From: Streptomyces tubercidicus
Lineage (GTDB): Bacteria > Actinomycetota > Actinomycetes > Streptomycetales > Streptomycetaceae
Reading direction: 5' to 3'
DNA: 64,000 bases
Assembly: GCF_027497495.1 (NCBI RefSeq)
Contig: NZ_CP114205.1
Coordinates: 2,356,001-2,420,000, forward strand
Shown here: one piece after another, positions 35,491-48,082 of the stretch
How the letters are laid out: every line of letters begins with the position of its first letter
How positions within the stretch are numbered: position 1 is the stretch's first letter
Translations under genes and position numbers: made by a program
The notes under the pieces: model-generated
Seen by the model: only the letters and a program-made list of their open reading frames with translations
What the model was told of the DNA's origin: nothing
The model's database searches: none

Positions 35491-36837
35491 ATGCGGGGCG
35501 ACTACCAGCAGCTCGTGGACGAGATCTCGGCGGCGCTCGGCGCACCGGCGACGCTGGAGGACCGGGACTTCGGCCTGATCGCGTTCGGTGCGCACGAGGG
35601 CGAGGACGACGAGGTGATGGACCCTGTCCGTACCCGCTCGATCCTCCAGCGGCGCTCCTCGGCGGCGGTACGGGCCTGGTTCGAGGCGTTCGGGATCGCC
35701 CGCGCCAAGACCGCGCTGCGCATTCCGCCGGACCCGGCGGCGGGCGTCTTCCGGGGCCGTATCTGTCTGCCCGTACGCCACCGGGGCATCGTGCACGGCT
35801 ACGTCTGGCTGCTGGACGACGGACATCTGACCGACCTCGAACTGGGCAGCCGGGGCGCGCCGCCCGACCCGCGGATCGCGCAGGCCATGGAGACCGCCGC
35901 CCGGATCGGCGCACTGCTGGCCGACGAGGCCCGCGCCGGGGCCGAACTCGGCGATCTGCTGCGGGAGTTGCTGGTCGCGCCGCCCGACGGGCGCCCGGCC
36001 GCGGCGGCCGCGCTGCGCGATGCGCTGCGGGACAGCCTGCGCTTCACCCCGGGCACCCCGCTCACCCTGGTCGCGGTGCTGCCCTGGGACACCTCCGACA
36101 CCGACGCGGCACCGCTGCCGAGCCTGCCGGGGCTGCTCGCGGCCTGTGCGCTGCCGAGGGGCGGCGGCCCGGCGGACGGCCCGGCCGCGGCGGCGGACGA
36201 GCCGGAGCCCGCCCCGCGCCCCGGCCGCGACGGCCGCACCGGGCCCGCCGCCCCTCCGCAGCCCGCGGCCCCCGCACCCGCCCTGGCCGCACTGGTACGG
36301 CTGCGCGCGGCCGGCGCCCCCGCCCCGGCCCACACGGTGGCCGAGCATCTGCTGCGCTCCCCGCGCGCGGCCGCCGGACCGGCCGAGGGGCAGACACCGC
36401 GCGGCGGCCCGGGGCATCCCCCGCCGCGGCCGGGCGCCGCCGGAATCGGCGCCGGCACCAGGGAGTTGACGGACCTTCCGGCCACCTGGCGGGAAGCGCT
36501 GGACGCGGCCCGCGCGGCGCACGCCGAGCCCCGGCTGGGCCCGATCACCCGTTGGGACGCCATCGGCGCGTACCGCATGCTGACGGCCCTGCCGGGCACC
36601 GCCCCCGACCCGGCCATCGGCCCGCTGCTGGCCCCCGCGCACGCCGAACTCGCGCGCACCGCCGAGGTGTTCCTCGACTGCGCCGGCCAGGCGAGCCGCA
36701 CCGCACAGGCCCTGGGCATCCACCGGCAGACGCTCTACTACCGCCTGGGCCGGGTGGAGAAACTGACCGGCCTCGACCTGGACGACGGCGAACACCGACT
36801 GCTGCTGCACATGGCCCTCAAGGCAGCACGGTTGTGA
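35491..36837 (+). CDS. PucR family transcriptional regulator
   Basis: This 448-residue regulator has a GAF-like N-terminal part ([41 protein letters not shown]), an Ala/Pro-rich middle of variable sequence, and a C-terminal helix-turn-helix of the PucR/CdaR type ([28 protein letters not shown]). GAGGAGAGGAG lies upstream of the ATG, though at long spacing. Its divergent position next to putB-pruA strongly suggests that it activates proline catabolism in response to proline, as PutR-like proteins do. Confidence 0.85.
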   Translation: MRGDYQQLVDEISAALGAPATLEDRDFGLIAFGAHEGEDDEVMDPVRTRSILQRRSSAAVRAWFEAFGIARAKTALRIPPDPAAGVFRGRICLPVRHRGIVHGYVWLLDDGHLTDLELGSRGAPPDPRIAQAMETAARIGALLADEARAGAELGDLLRELLVAPPDGRPAAAAALRDALRDSLRFTPGTPLTLVAVLPWDTSDTDAAPLPSLPGLLAACALPRGGGPADGPAAAADEPEPAPRPGRDGRTGPAAPPQPAAPAPALAALVRLRAAGAPAPAHTVAEHLLRSPRAAAGPAEGQTPRGGPGHPPPRPGAAGIGAGTRELTDLPATWREALDAARAAHAEPRLGPITRWDAIGAYRMLTALPGTAPDPAIGPLLAPAHAELARTAEVFLDCAGQASRTAQALGIHRQTLYYRLGRVEKLTGLDLDDGEHRLLLHMALKAARL

Positions 36838-36880
36838 AGGGCCGGGGGCTACGGGCGCGGGGCCAACGACGACCCCTGGG

Positions 36881-37483
36881 TCACTTCCCCTTGCCCAGCA
36901 CCTCTCCCGCGGTGACCCGGCGCAGCGCGGTCGCCAGGTCGTGGCCAGAAGGCATGGTTTCGGGGGTGAGCAGTGACTGGACCATCAGGCCGGTGAGCAG
37001 CGCCTGGTAGAAGGAGCCGACGACGCGTGCCGCCTCCGCGTCGACCTCGGTGTCCGGCACCCCTTCGAAGACCGCGACGAGCCCCTCGCCGCCCTCCGGG
37101 AGCACCTCACCGATCGCCTCGCGCAGGGCCGCGTCACGGGGCAGCAGCCCCAGCACCTCGACCTGCGCGGCGATGAACTCCCGCTCCGTGGCGATCCGTT
37201 GCAGGAACTGGTCCCAGACGGCGGCGAACCGCTCCAGCGGATCGGCGTCGGCCGGCTCCGCCTCGTCGCCGCTCGCCGGCACCTGGGCGACCCCGGCCCC
37301 CCACTCCTCGGTGGACGCGATGACCGCCTGGCGCATCAGGGCGTCCTTGGATCCGTAGTGGTATCCGATGGAGGCGAGGTTGGCGCCGGACGCGGCCACG
37401 ATGTCGCGGGCGGTGGTGCCCGCGTACCCCTTCTCCAGAAGGCAGCGCTTGGCGCCCTCCAGAAGATCTTCACGGTGTCCCAT
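36881..37483 (-). CDS. TetR/AcrR family regulator
   Basis: This 200-residue repressor has a clear N-terminal helix-turn-helix (LLEGAKRCLLEKGYAGTTARDIV, SGANLASIGYHYGSKDALM) and an acidic ligand domain with a TetR C-terminal pattern. The ATG at 37483 opens directly into the binding domain. It converges with the PucR gene and shares strand with the PRC-barrel gene upstream. Target genes are not evident; a dyad just upstream of its start suggests autoregulation. Confidence 0.88.
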   Translation of the reverse strand: MGHREDLLEGAKRCLLEKGYAGTTARDIVAASGANLASIGYHYGSKDALMRQAVIASTEEWGAGVAQVPASGDEAEPADADPLERFAAVWDQFLQRIATEREFIAAQVEVLGLLPRDAALREAIGEVLPEGGEGLVAVFEGVPDTEVDAEAARVVGSFYQALLTGLMVQSLLTPETMPSGHDLATALRRVTAGEVLGKGK

Positions 37484-37504
37484 GAGCGCAGCCTATCCCC
37501 ACAC

Positions 37505-37516
37505 GTACGCTCGTAC
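37505..37516. promoter_or_regulatory. Dyad GTACG-CT-CGTAC before tetR
   Basis: A perfect 5-bp inverted repeat with a 2-base spacer lies 22 bases before the tetR start, and GTACGT recurs at about 37535-37540. It is a possible autoregulatory operator; short dyads of this kind also occur by chance. Confidence 0.3.
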
Positions 37517-37561
37517 CAGACGACCGTTTTAGACGTACGTATAGCCCCCTCCGCCACGGGA

Positions 37562-37918
37562 TCATTGCGGCTCGTCGCCCTCGTCACCACCCCCACCCGG
37601 CCGGGTCATCCCGTAATGGCGGTACAGCTCGGCCTCCTCGGAGGGGTCGAGATGGCCATTGGCGTCGATCCTCGGCGCCGCCTTGATGGTCGCCTTGGCG
37701 TGCGGAACATGCAGTTCATCGCCGGACCGCTGGGCACCGGCGAGCGGGATGAAGGTCTCCTTCATGCCGAACAGCCCGGTACGCACCGTGACCCACTCGG
37801 GCTCGTTGGTGGCATCGTCCCGGTAGACCTGCTGGACCTTGCCGACCTTGGTGCCCTCCGCATCGACCACATGCAAACCGGTCAGGCTCTGCGGGGCATC
37901 ACCCAGGGGTGCATTCAT
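37562..37918 (-). CDS. PRC-barrel domain protein
   Basis: This 118-residue protein starts at an ATG with GGAAGGAGAG upstream. The PRC-barrel pattern is seen in SLTGLHVVDAEGTKVGKVQQVYRDDATNEPEWVTVRTGLFGMKETFIPLAGA, with an acidic Gly-rich end. Such proteins are common in actinobacteria and linked to stress responses, but the function is unknown. It stands between tetR and serA with its own promoter space. Confidence 0.88.
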   Translation of the reverse strand: MNAPLGDAPQSLTGLHVVDAEGTKVGKVQQVYRDDATNEPEWVTVRTGLFGMKETFIPLAGAQRSGDELHVPHAKATIKAAPRIDANGHLDPSEEAELYRHYGMTRPGGGGDEGDEPQ

Positions 37919-38157
37919 GGCGTCTCTCCTTCCGCACGCACCGGCGGGGGCACGCACAGTTCCCATTGCGCGCCGCGAACATCTCCGCTGCGAATCGGGC
38001 GGACCGGCAGCCGACGGCACCGGCGGCCCCAGGACGGTGCCGACGGCCCCCGCGCCCCCACCCCCGGATACGCCATTCGGGTGAATGCCCGAGCGGCGAG
38101 CCCTCCCCGGACGCCCGCTCGCCGACCGCGACAGCCGCCGTACGATGCGGGCACGCA

Positions 38158-38197
38158 AACGGGCCCGGCCCCCGCGCGAAGCGGAGCCGGGCCCGTT
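38158..38197 (-). terminator. serA terminator
   Basis: AACGGGCCCGGC (38158-38169) and GCCGGGCCCGTT (38186-38197) are exact complements, just past the serA stop. Confidence 0.85.
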
Positions 38198-38217
38198 GGC
38201 CTGCGAAGACCTGGCGG

Positions 38218-39810
38218 TCAGTCGCCGAGGTTCACCGCACGCACCGAGGTCGCGCCGATCTCCTCGGCGATCTCGCTGAGCACGTTCGGCGGAATCGTGT
38301 CGTCGACGGTCAGCGCGACCAGCGCCTCACCACCGACATCGGCCCGCGAGACCTGCATATTGCCGATGTTGATGCCCGCCTCGCCCAGGATCTTGCCGAC
38401 GGTGCCGACGACACCGGGGCGGTCGCTGTAGCGCAGGAACGCCATGTGATCGGCGAGCGACAGGTCGACGGAGTGCTCACCGACCGCGACGATCTTCTGG
38501 ATGTTCTTGTGGCCGGCCAGGGTGCCGGAGATCGACACCTCGTCGCCGCCCGCGAGGGTGCCGCGCACGGTCACCACATTGCGGTGCTCGGGCGACTCGC
38601 TGCTGGTCGTCAGCCGCACCTCCACCCCGCGCTCCTGCGCGAACAGCGGAGCGTTGACGTAGGACACCGTCTCGTCCACGACGTCCTCGAACACGCCCTT
38701 GAGCGCGGAGAGTTCGAGCACCTTGACGTCATGCTGGGTGATCTCGCCGTACACCTCGACATCGAGGCGCATGGCGACCTCACCGGCCAGCGCGGTGAAG
38801 ATCCGGCCGAGCCGCTCGGCCAGCGGCAGTCCCGGCTTGACGTCCTCGGCGATCACTCCGCCCTGGACGTTGACCGCGTCCGGCACCAGCTCGCCGGCCA
38901 GCGCCAGCCGCACCGACCTGGCGACCGCGATACCGGCCTTCTCCTGCGCCTCACCCGTCGACGCACCGAGGTGCGGGGTGGCGACGACCTGGTCGAACTC
39001 GAAGAGCGGGGAGTCCGTGCAGGGCTCGACGGCGTAGACGTCCAGGCCCGCGCCGGCCACCCGGCCCTCCTTCAGCGCGCTGGCCAGCGCCGCCTCGTCG
39101 ACGATCCCGCCCCGCGCGGCATTGACGATCCGGACCGAGGGCTTGACCTTGTGCAGCGCCTCGTTCCCGATGAGGCCGACGGTCTCCGGCGTCTTGGGGA
39201 GGTGCACGGTGATGAAGTCCGAGACCTGGAGCAGCTCATCGAGGGTCAGCAGCTTGACGCCCATCTGCGCGGCACGGGCCGGCTGGACGTAGGGGTCGTA
39301 GGCGACGACCTTCATGCCGAACGCCGACATCCGCTGGGCGACCAGCACGCCGATCCGGCCGAGGCCGACCACACCGAGGGTCTTCTCGCTGAGCTCGACG
39401 CCGGTGTACTTGCTGCGCTTCCACTCGCCGTTCTTCAGGGCGGTGTTCGCCTGGGGGATGTTGCGGGCCGTGGCGACCAGCAGACCGCAGGCCAGCTCGG
39501 CGGCGGTGACGATATTGGAGGTCGGGGCGTTGACGACCATCACGCCGGCCTTGGTGGCGGCGGAGACATCGACATTGTCCAGGCCCACGCCCGCGCGGGC
39601 GACGACCCGCAGCTTCCTGGCGGCGGCGATGGCCTCGGCGTCGATCTTCGTCGCGCTGCGCACGAGGACGGCGTCGACATCGGCGATGGCGGGGAGCAGC
39701 TCGGCACGGTCAGCGCCGTTGCAGTGCCGGATCTCGAAGTCCGGGCCGAGGGCGTCGACGGTGGCGGGCGACAGCTCTTCGGCGATCAGTACGACAGGTT
39801 TCGAGCTCAC
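38218..39810 (-). CDS. serA: D-3-phosphoglycerate dehydrogenase
   Basis: This 530-residue enzyme starts serine synthesis by oxidising 3-phosphoglycerate. It has the long form: catalytic and NAD domains (TLGVVGLGRIGVLVAQRM, the Arg region IVNAARGGIVDEAAL, and DQVVATPHLGASTGEAQ with the catalytic His), an ASB domain, and a C-terminal ACT domain (DRPGVVGTVGKILGEAGINIGNMQVSR) for feedback by serine. The GTG at 39810 (VSSKPVVLIAEEL) is chosen by family start and GAGGACTGAAG upstream, rather than the longer open frame. Confidence 0.95.
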   Translation of the reverse strand: MSSKPVVLIAEELSPATVDALGPDFEIRHCNGADRAELLPAIADVDAVLVRSATKIDAEAIAAARKLRVVARAGVGLDNVDVSAATKAGVMVVNAPTSNIVTAAELACGLLVATARNIPQANTALKNGEWKRSKYTGVELSEKTLGVVGLGRIGVLVAQRMSAFGMKVVAYDPYVQPARAAQMGVKLLTLDELLQVSDFITVHLPKTPETVGLIGNEALHKVKPSVRIVNAARGGIVDEAALASALKEGRVAGAGLDVYAVEPCTDSPLFEFDQVVATPHLGASTGEAQEKAGIAVARSVRLALAGELVPDAVNVQGGVIAEDVKPGLPLAERLGRIFTALAGEVAMRLDVEVYGEITQHDVKVLELSALKGVFEDVVDETVSYVNAPLFAQERGVEVRLTTSSESPEHRNVVTVRGTLAGGDEVSISGTLAGHKNIQKIVAVGEHSVDLSLADHMAFLRYSDRPGVVGTVGKILGEAGINIGNMQVSRADVGGEALVALTVDDTIPPNVLSEIAEEIGATSVRAVNLGD

Positions 39811-40067
39811 GTGGTCTTCAGTCCTCACTAGTCCTTCGCGGACGGCCGTCCCGACGGCCGAAGGCGGTGAAGGGGGCATGCCGCGTGGAAGACGCACGAC
39901 GCTGTGAGCCTGACGCGCTTGTGCTTGGCAGTGTAGTGGCGGTGCGGGGCGTGTCCTGTGCCGTTGCGGAAGGATCACCCGTGCGGGCTTCTACGCGGCG
40001 GACAAGGCGCCGGGGGCGCCATGGACGAGGGGGCCGCAGCATCCGCCGCGACCCCCTGTCCCCTGGC

Positions 40068-41691
<1,624 letters not shown>

Positions 41692-41731
41692 GGTCTTCTC
41701 TCTTCTTCCGTGCGTCCGTGTCGTCCTGGGC

Positions 41732-43603
41732 TCAGTCTTCGTCGTTGTCGCCGAAGTCGGGACGCACGCCGCGGGCGGCCATGACCTCGTCGTTGGAGGT
41801 GCCGGCGGCGACCATCGGCCACACCTGGGCGTCCTCGTGGACGATGAAGTCGATCACGACCGGGCGGTCGTTGATGGCGTTGGCCTTGGCGATGACCGCG
41901 TCCAGCTCCGCCGGGTCCTCACAGCGCATCGCGACACAGCCCATGGCCTCGGAGAGCTTCACGAAGTCCGGGACGCGGGTGCCGCCGCTGGCCTTGCCCG
42001 CCGTCACCAGGCCGTTGGCCTCGGGGCCGGAGTGCAGCACGGTGTTGGAGTAGCGCTGGTTGTAGAACAGGGTCTGCCACTGGCGGACCATGCCCAGCGC
42101 GCCGTTGTTGATGATCGCGACCTTGATCGGGATGTTGTTCAGCGCGCAGGTGACCAGTTCCTGATTGGTCATCTGGAAGCAGCCGTCGCCGTCGATCGCC
42201 CAGACCACACGGTCCGGCTGCCCGGCCTTGGCGCCCATCGCGGCGGGGACGGCGTAGCCCATGGTCCCGGCGCCACCGGAGTTCAGCCAGGTGGAGGGCT
42301 GTTCGTAGCCGATGAAGTGGGCGGCCCACATCTGGTGCTGGCCGACGCCCGCGGCGTAGATGGTGTCGGCGGGGGCGAGCTGGCCGATCCGCTCGATGAC
42401 CTGCTGCGGAGAGAGGGTGCCGTCCTCCGGCAGGTCGTAGCCGAGCGGGTAGGTGTCGCGCCAGCGGTTGAGGTCCTTCCACCAGGCGCTGTAGTCGCCG
42501 CGGTGGCCGGCGTCGTGCTCGGCCTGGACGGCGACGATCAGATCGGCGATGACCTCGCGGGCGTCACCGACGATCGGCACATCCGCGGCGCGGTTCTTGC
42601 CGATCTCCGCCGGGTCGATGTCCGCGTGCACGACCTTGGCGTACGGCGCGAAGGAGTCCAGCTTGCCGGTGACCCGGTCGTCGAAACGGGCGCCGAGGGT
42701 GATCAGCAGGTCCGACTTCTGCAGCGCGGTGACGGCGGTGACCGAGCCGTGCATGCCGGGCATGCCGACATGCTGCGGGTGGCTGTCGGGGAAGGAACCC
42801 AGCGCCATCAGCGTGGTGGTGACAGGGGCGCCGGTCAGCTCGGCGAGGACCTTCAGCTCGGCGGTGGCGCCGGACTTCATCACGCCGCCGCCGACGTAGA
42901 GCACCGGGCGCTTGGACTCGACGATCAGCCGGGCGGCCTCGCGGATCTGCTTGGCGTGCGGCTTGGTCACCGGCCGGTAGCCGGGCAGCTCGGTGTGCGG
43001 CGGCCAGACGAAGGTGGTCTGCGCCTGGAGCGCGTCCTTGGCGATGTCGACCAGGACCGGTCCGGGGCGGCCGGTGGCCGCGATGTGGAACGCCTCGGCG
43101 ATCGTCCGGGGGATCTCGGCGGGGTCGGTGACCAGGAAGTTGTGCTTGGTGATCGGCATCGTGATGCCGCAGATGTCCGCCTCCTGGAAGGCGTCCGTGC
43201 CGATCGCCTTGGACGCGACCTGACCGGTGATCGCGACCAGCGGGACGGAGTCCATATGGGCGTCGGCGATCGGGGTGACGAGGTTGGTGGCACCCGGGCC
43301 CGAGGTCGCCATGCACACGCCGACCTTGCCGGTGGCCTGCGCATATCCCGTGGCGGCGTGACCGGCGCCCTGCTCGTGGCGCACCAGCACGTGCCGGACC
43401 TTCGAGGAGTCCATCATCGGGTCGTACGCGGGCAGGATCGCACCGCCGGGGATGCCGAACACGGTGTCCGCCCCGACCTCTTCGAGCGAACGGATGAGGG
43501 ACTGCGCACCCGTGACGTGCTCGATGGCGGCGGGCTGCTGCGGTCCGCCGGCGGTACGGGCCCGCGGCTGCGGATGGTGGGCCCCGGAGGCCTGCTCGGT
43601 CAT
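41732..43603 (-). CDS. ilvB: Acetolactate synthase large (catalytic) subunit
   Basis: This 623-residue thiamine diphosphate enzyme makes acetolactate and acetohydroxybutyrate. Visible: catalytic Glu in [24 protein letters not shown] region with [14 protein letters not shown], and the ThDP motif [33 protein letters not shown]. The ATG at 43603 follows GAAGAGA. A leader peptide and terminator precede it, pointing to attenuation by branched-chain amino acids. Confidence 0.95.
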   Translation of the reverse strand: MTEQASGAHHPQPRARTAGGPQQPAAIEHVTGAQSLIRSLEEVGADTVFGIPGGAILPAYDPMMDSSKVRHVLVRHEQGAGHAATGYAQATGKVGVCMATSGPGATNLVTPIADAHMDSVPLVAITGQVASKAIGTDAFQEADICGITMPITKHNFLVTDPAEIPRTIAEAFHIAATGRPGPVLVDIAKDALQAQTTFVWPPHTELPGYRPVTKPHAKQIREAARLIVESKRPVLYVGGGVMKSGATAELKVLAELTGAPVTTTLMALGSFPDSHPQHVGMPGMHGSVTAVTALQKSDLLITLGARFDDRVTGKLDSFAPYAKVVHADIDPAEIGKNRAADVPIVGDAREVIADLIVAVQAEHDAGHRGDYSAWWKDLNRWRDTYPLGYDLPEDGTLSPQQVIERIGQLAPADTIYAAGVGQHQMWAAHFIGYEQPSTWLNSGGAGTMGYAVPAAMGAKAGQPDRVVWAIDGDGCFQMTNQELVTCALNNIPIKVAIINNGALGMVRQWQTLFYNQRYSNTVLHSGPEANGLVTAGKASGGTRVPDFVKLSEAMGCVAMRCEDPAELDAVIAKANAINDRPVVIDFIVHEDAQVWPMVAAGTSNDEVMAARGVRPDFGDNDED

Positions 43604-43666
43604 CTGCGTCTCTTCTCGAAGCTGAGGGTTTTGATGGGATTTGTGAGGTTGCTGTGCAACAAAAAA

Positions 43667-43694
43667 CCCCCCGTGCCAGGTGGCAAGCGAGGGG
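43667..43694 (-). terminator. ilvB attenuator terminator
   Basis: On the minus strand a hairpin (CCCCTCGCT, TGCC-ACCT-GGCA, CGGGGGG) is followed by TTTTTTGTT, between the leader peptide and ilvB. This layout matches transcription attenuators known for actinobacterial ilvB operons. Confidence 0.75.
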
Positions 43695-43736
43695 AGCGCG
43701 TCGGTGCGTTTCGCTGGGTTTCTCAGGGGCCCAGCG

Positions 43737-43778
43737 TCAGCCGACGCGCTTTCCAAGTACGAGAATTCGGGTGCGCAT
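43737..43778 (-). CDS. ilvB leader peptide [13 protein letters not shown]
   Basis: This 13-residue ORF precedes the ilvB terminator by about 40 bases. Its centre reads Ile-Leu-Val-Leu, with rare codons ATT, GTA and CTT in a high-GC genome, as expected for a sensor of charged tRNA. A ribosome binding site GGGGGGAGGG lies upstream. Starvation for branched-chain amino acids should stall ribosomes here and prevent the terminator. Confidence 0.85.
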   Translation of the reverse strand: MRTRILVLGKRVG

Positions 43779-43811
43779 GGCACTGACCCTCCCCCCGCCG
43801 CGCACTGAGTG

Positions 43812-46800
43812 TCAAGTGGGTGGGACGGAGGTCTCACTATTTGAGCGCAATGGCGGATGCACGAGCGATTCCGGCCCCGCGGGACCGCCCTGCCGGGCGG
43901 GCAGCCCGCTGCCGGTGAGCACCACCGCGCGGCTCTGGCCCGCCAGGTCCGGTACCGGATAGTGGGCATGCGTCAGAGACCTCCGCAGCCGGTGTTCGTC
44001 GAGCGGCCCGGAGAAGGCCGTGCCCATGCCGTGCGTACAGCCCATGGAGCGCAGGGCCAGCACCTGCTCGGGCAGATCGACACCGTCCGCGACGGACTGC
44101 ATGCCCAGGTCCCCGGCGATCCGCAGCAGCCCTGCGGTGATCTTGTGCAGCCGGGCGGACTCCACCACACCGTCCACCAGCCCGCGGTCCAGCCGCAGGA
44201 CATCGACCGGCAGCCGGCGCAGCGCGCTGATGGCGGCATACCCGCTGCCGAAGCCGTCCAGAGCGATCCGTACGCCCAGCCGGCGCAGTGCGATCAGCCG
44301 GCGCTCCAGGTCGTCCAGCGGGAGCCGGGGGTCGCTCTCGGACAGCTCCACGATGAGCGCGCGCGAGGGGAGCCCGTGCCGGGTGAGCAGCGACTCGACA
44401 CCCTTGGGGGACAGCGCGTGGTCCAGCAGCCGACGGGCGGAGAGCCGGACCGCGACCGGGACCGGATAGCCGGCCCGGTGGCGCGCCGCGGCCTGCTCGA
44501 CGGCCTCCTCCAGCTGCCAGCGGTCCAGTTCGGCGGCGCGGTCACCGTCGTCGGCGAGCCGCCCGCGGTCACCGACCCGCAGGAATTCGGCCGGGGTGAA
44601 GAGAATGCCCTGGGCGGAGCGCCAGCGGGCGTGTGCCGCGACCGCCGTGACCCGTCCGGTCGCCAGCTCCACCACCGGCTGGTGCAGCAGCGCGAAGGCG
44701 CCCTCGGACAGGGCCGTACGGAGCTTGCCGGCGAGTTCGGCGCGGTGCGCGACCTCGTGCTGCATCTGGGGTGCGTACAGCTCCACCCGGCCCTTGCCGG
44801 CCTGCTTGGCGCGGTACATCGCGAGGTCGGCGTTGCGCAGCAGCCCCGCGGGGCTCACTCCAGGCTCGGCGAAGGCGACGCCGATACTGGCCGCCACCCG
44901 CACATCCCGGCCGTCGATGTGGTACGGCTCGGAGAGCTTGATACGCAGCCGGTCGGCGATCTCGTGGATACGGAACTCGCGGGCCGCCCGGTCGCGGGTG
45001 CCGTCGCCGGTGATCAGCGCGGCGAACTCGTCGCCGCCCAGCCGCGCCGCTATGTCCCCGGAGCGCACCGAGTCGGCGAGCCTGCGGGCGGCCTGGATCA
45101 GCAGCTCATCGCCCGCCTGATGGCCGATGGTGTCGTTGACCTGCTTGAAGCCGTCGAGGTCGATATAGAGCACGGCGGTGTCGTGGTCGCTGGCCCGGCG
45201 GCCGGTGACGGCCTGGGTGACACGGTCGGTGAACAGGGCGCGGTTGGGCAGGTCGGTGAGGGCGTCGTGCGAGGCGTTGTGCTGGAGCTGGGCCTGCAGC
45301 CGGACGCGTTCGGTGACATCGCGGGAGTTGAAGATCAGGCCGCCGTGGTGGCGGTTGACCGTGGATTCGACGTTCAGCCAGCCGTCGCCGCCGGAGCGCT
45401 GCTCGCCCGCGCGGAAGCGGCATTCGATACGGGTGGTCGGTTCGTCCTCGGGGGCCGCGGCGAGGAATCTGCGGACCTCGTGCACCACCCGGCCCAGGTC
45501 CTCGGGGTGGATCAGCGAGGCCAGCTCGGAGCCGACCAGTTCCTCGGCGTCGCGGCCGTAGACCCCGGCGGCGGCCGGGCTCACATAGCGCAGCACACCG
45601 GTCGGGGCGGCGATCATGATGACGTCGCTGGAGCCCTGCACCAGGGAGCGGAAGTGGTTCTCCTTCTGCGCCAGCTCCTGGGTGAGGGTGATGTTGTCGA
45701 GCAGCATGATGCCCTGGCGGACGACCAGCGCGAGGACGACCGTGCAGCCGGTGAAGAGCACCACGCGGTCGATGCGCCGGCCGTCCAGGACGTTGGTGAG
45801 GATGCCCAGTGTGCAGACGGCGGCGGCGAGATACGGGGTCAGCGCGGCGAGCGAGCCCGCGATGGGGCGGCTGCCGTGCGGCTGCACCCGGCGGGCGGCG
45901 GGCCGGACCTCCTCCTCGGCGCCGTCACCGGCTCGGCGGGCGACCCAGGGCGCGTAGGCGAGCAGCATCGAGCCGGCGAACCATCCGGCGTCCAGGATCT
46001 GGCCGGAGCGGTAGTGCTCGCGCAGCAGCGGCGAGCTGAACAGGGCGTCGCACAGCACCGTCAACGCCAGCGCCGCGACCGCGGTGTTGATGGCCGAGCG
46101 GTGCACCGAGGAGCGCCGGAAGTGCAGCGCGAGCACCATGCTGACCAGCACGATGTCCAGCAGCGGATAGGCCAGCGACAGGGCGCTCTGCGCCACGCTG
46201 CGGCCCTGGAAATGGGCGGTGTGTGCGAGCGCGAGGCTCCATGAGAGGGTGACCAGCGACCCGGCGATCAGCCAGGAGTCGAGGCCGAGGCAGACCCAAC
46301 CGGCTCTGGTCACCGGCCTCTTGGCGAGCACCAGCAGGCCCACGATGGCCGGCGGCGCGAACAGCAGGAAGCAGAAGTCGGCCAGGGAGGGGCTCGGGAC
46401 CGTGACCCCTTGGATGACCTCGTACCAGCCCCATACGCCGTTGCCGATACCGGCCATCCCGGAGGACGCGGCGAACAGCATCCAGGCCGGGCGGAACCGG
46501 CTGCGGCGCTTGCGTGCGTACAGCCCGCAGGAGACGGCCGCCAGCAATGCCGCGAAGCTGAGGCCGAAGTCCCCCATGAACGCGGCGACTTCCGGCGATC
46601 CCCAGCCGAACGCGGCGCCGATGGCATAGCCACCGCAGACCACGGCCAGCACGATCTGCGGTACGACGCCCGGCGGATTGCCGGCCGGCGCCGGAGACCG
46701 GGAGAGCATCGCCCCGGGGGCGCTCACCGGATTCTCCCGCTCACCCGCACCGGGCGTCGCCGCGAACGGTGCTCCTGGGGGCCGCGCAGTATTCCCGCGG

Positions 46801-46937
46801 GCGCTCGTGGATCGTGCTTCTCGATACTCGTCCATCGGCCGTACATCGCCCGTCGCCCCCCTCGGTCCCGGATCGTTCGCACGCGCCGCGTCTTCCCCGG
46901 CGTCGTCCCCGCTCGGACGATACACCAGTTCCGTCAC
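43812..46937 (-). CDS. Membrane GGDEF/EAL-domain protein (diguanylate cyclase with degenerate EAL)
   Basis: This 1041-residue protein has about eight to ten membrane segments between residues 95 and 415, a PAS domain ([26 protein letters not shown]), then GGDEF and EAL domains. The cyclase signature [10 protein letters not shown] near 634 is intact, with an RSGD inhibitory-site motif five residues before it. In the EAL domain the EAL triad reads AAH, the DDFGTGYS motif reads LDGFGSGYA, and AEGVE reads ADGVD, so phosphodiesterase activity is doubtful. It probably makes cyclic di-GMP, which controls development in Streptomyces. It resembles S. coelicolor CdgE by position and layout, from memory. 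A start further in cannot be excluded. Confidence 0.88.
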   Translation of the reverse strand: MTELVYRPSGDDAGEDAARANDPGPRGATGDVRPMDEYREARSTSARGNTARPPGAPFAATPGAGERENPVSAPGAMLSRSPAPAGNPPGVVPQIVLAVVCGGYAIGAAFGWGSPEVAAFMGDFGLSFAALLAAVSCGLYARKRRSRFRPAWMLFAASSGMAGIGNGVWGWYEVIQGVTVPSPSLADFCFLLFAPPAIVGLLVLAKRPVTRAGWVCLGLDSWLIAGSLVTLSWSLALAHTAHFQGRSVAQSALSLAYPLLDIVLVSMVLALHFRRSSVHRSAINTAVAALALTVLCDALFSSPLLREHYRSGQILDAGWFAGSMLLAYAPWVARRAGDGAEEEVRPAARRVQPHGSRPIAGSLAALTPYLAAAVCTLGILTNVLDGRRIDRVVLFTGCTVVLALVVRQGIMLLDNITLTQELAQKENHFRSLVQGSSDVIMIAAPTGVLRYVSPAAAGVYGRDAEELVGSELASLIHPEDLGRVVHEVRRFLAAAPEDEPTTRIECRFRAGEQRSGGDGWLNVESTVNRHHGGLIFNSRDVTERVRLQAQLQHNASHDALTDLPNRALFTDRVTQAVTGRRASDHDTAVLYIDLDGFKQVNDTIGHQAGDELLIQAARRLADSVRSGDIAARLGGDEFAALITGDGTRDRAAREFRIHEIADRLRIKLSEPYHIDGRDVRVAASIGVAFAEPGVSPAGLLRNADLAMYRAKQAGKGRVELYAPQMQHEVAHRAELAGKLRTALSEGAFALLHQPVVELATGRVTAVAAHARWRSAQGILFTPAEFLRVGDRGRLADDGDRAAELDRWQLEEAVEQAAARHRAGYPVPVAVRLSARRLLDHALSPKGVESLLTRHGLPSRALIVELSESDPRLPLDDLERRLIALRRLGVRIALDGFGSGYAAISALRRLPVDVLRLDRGLVDGVVESARLHKITAGLLRIAGDLGMQSVADGVDLPEQVLALRSMGCTHGMGTAFSGPLDEHRLRRSLTHAHYPVPDLAGQSRAVVLTGSGLPARQGGPAGPESLVHPPLRSNSETSVPPT

Positions 46938-47031
46938 TCAGGGACATAGCGTCTCTACGGAGCGTGACTACGAGCGAATGGCGAACACTCCTTGCAGTCG
47001 TACGGCCTCGTAGCGCTACGCGCAACCGCTT

Positions 47032-47994
47032 TCATTCGGCGGTGGCAACCACGTTTCGCAGGGGCTCACCGGCCGCGAAAAGCGTCAACTGGTCCCGGAG
47101 CAGCCGCTTCGCACGGGGCAGGAAGGCAGAGCTGGGGCCACCGACGTGTGGAGTGATGAGTACGCCGGGAGCGTGCCACAGCGGATGTCCGGCGGGGAGG
47201 GGTTCCGGGTCGGTGACATCGAGCGCCGCGTACAGCCGTCCGGATTCCAGCTCGGCGAGGAGTGCCGCGGTGTCGACGACGCCGCCGCGCGCGACGTTCA
47301 CGAGCAGTGCGCCGTCCTTCATCTGCCCCAGGAAGGTGCTTCCCACCAGGCCACGAGTGGTGTCGGTGAGCGGAGTGGCCAGCACGACGACGTCCGCTTG
47401 GGGCAGGAGGGCGGACAGGTCGGAGAGTGGATGCACGGGACCGCGCACTGTGTCACGAGCGGTGCGTGCGATGCGCACGACCCGCGCACATTCAAAGGGT
47501 GTGAGCCGGTCTTCGATGGCACTGCCGATCGAACCATAGCCCACAATGAGGACCGACTTGTCGGCGAGCGCCGGCCGGCGGTCCGGCCGCCACTCCCCCG
47601 CGTCCTGGGCCCGGACGAAGCCCGGGATGCCGCGCAGCGCGGCGAGGGTCAGGGTGAGCGCCAGCTCCGCGGTGCTGGCGTCGTGGAGCCCGCGGGCGTT
47701 GCACAGCTGAGCGCCGGACGGCAGGTCGGACAGCCCGGGGAGCAGTTGCTCGGTGCCGGCGGTGAGCGCCTGTACGACCCGTACCCGGCTCATCCGGGGC
47801 AGCGGGCGCAGCAGGATCTCCGGGCTCTTCATGTAGGGGACGGCATAGAAGGCGCACCGGGCGGGGTCGGCCGGGTAGTCGGGGCCGGCGTCCCAGTGGA
47901 CGTAGTGGAGACCGTCGGGGAGGCCCTCGATCTCGTCGGGCGGGATCGGGAGCCATACGTCGCGTGCGTCGGTGCGCTGGTCCGGTGTTGCCAT
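47032..47994 (-). CDS. D-2-hydroxyacid dehydrogenase family protein
   Basis: This 320-residue NAD(P)-dependent dehydrogenase has the Rossmann motif VLIVGYGSIGSAIEDRL, substrate-binding Arg in VNVARGGVVDTAAL, Glu in DVTDPEPLPAGHPLW and catalytic His in ITPHVGGPSS. It may act as a hydroxypyruvate/glyoxylate reductase or other 2-oxoacid reductase; the substrate is unclear. It is divergent from the aldo/keto reductase gene with an 88-base gap. Confidence 0.85.
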   Translation of the reverse strand: MATPDQRTDARDVWLPIPPDEIEGLPDGLHYVHWDAGPDYPADPARCAFYAVPYMKSPEILLRPLPRMSRVRVVQALTAGTEQLLPGLSDLPSGAQLCNARGLHDASTAELALTLTLAALRGIPGFVRAQDAGEWRPDRRPALADKSVLIVGYGSIGSAIEDRLTPFECARVVRIARTARDTVRGPVHPLSDLSALLPQADVVVLATPLTDTTRGLVGSTFLGQMKDGALLVNVARGGVVDTAALLAELESGRLYAALDVTDPEPLPAGHPLWHAPGVLITPHVGGPSSAFLPRAKRLLRDQLTLFAAGEPLRNVVATAE

Positions 47995-48082
47995 GCCCCG
48001 AGGCTATGCGAAGAGACGTTCTGTTCAGACGTTAGTTTGGTCTGGCCCTTGACCGGGGGCGAGGGGACGGAGGCACAACCAG

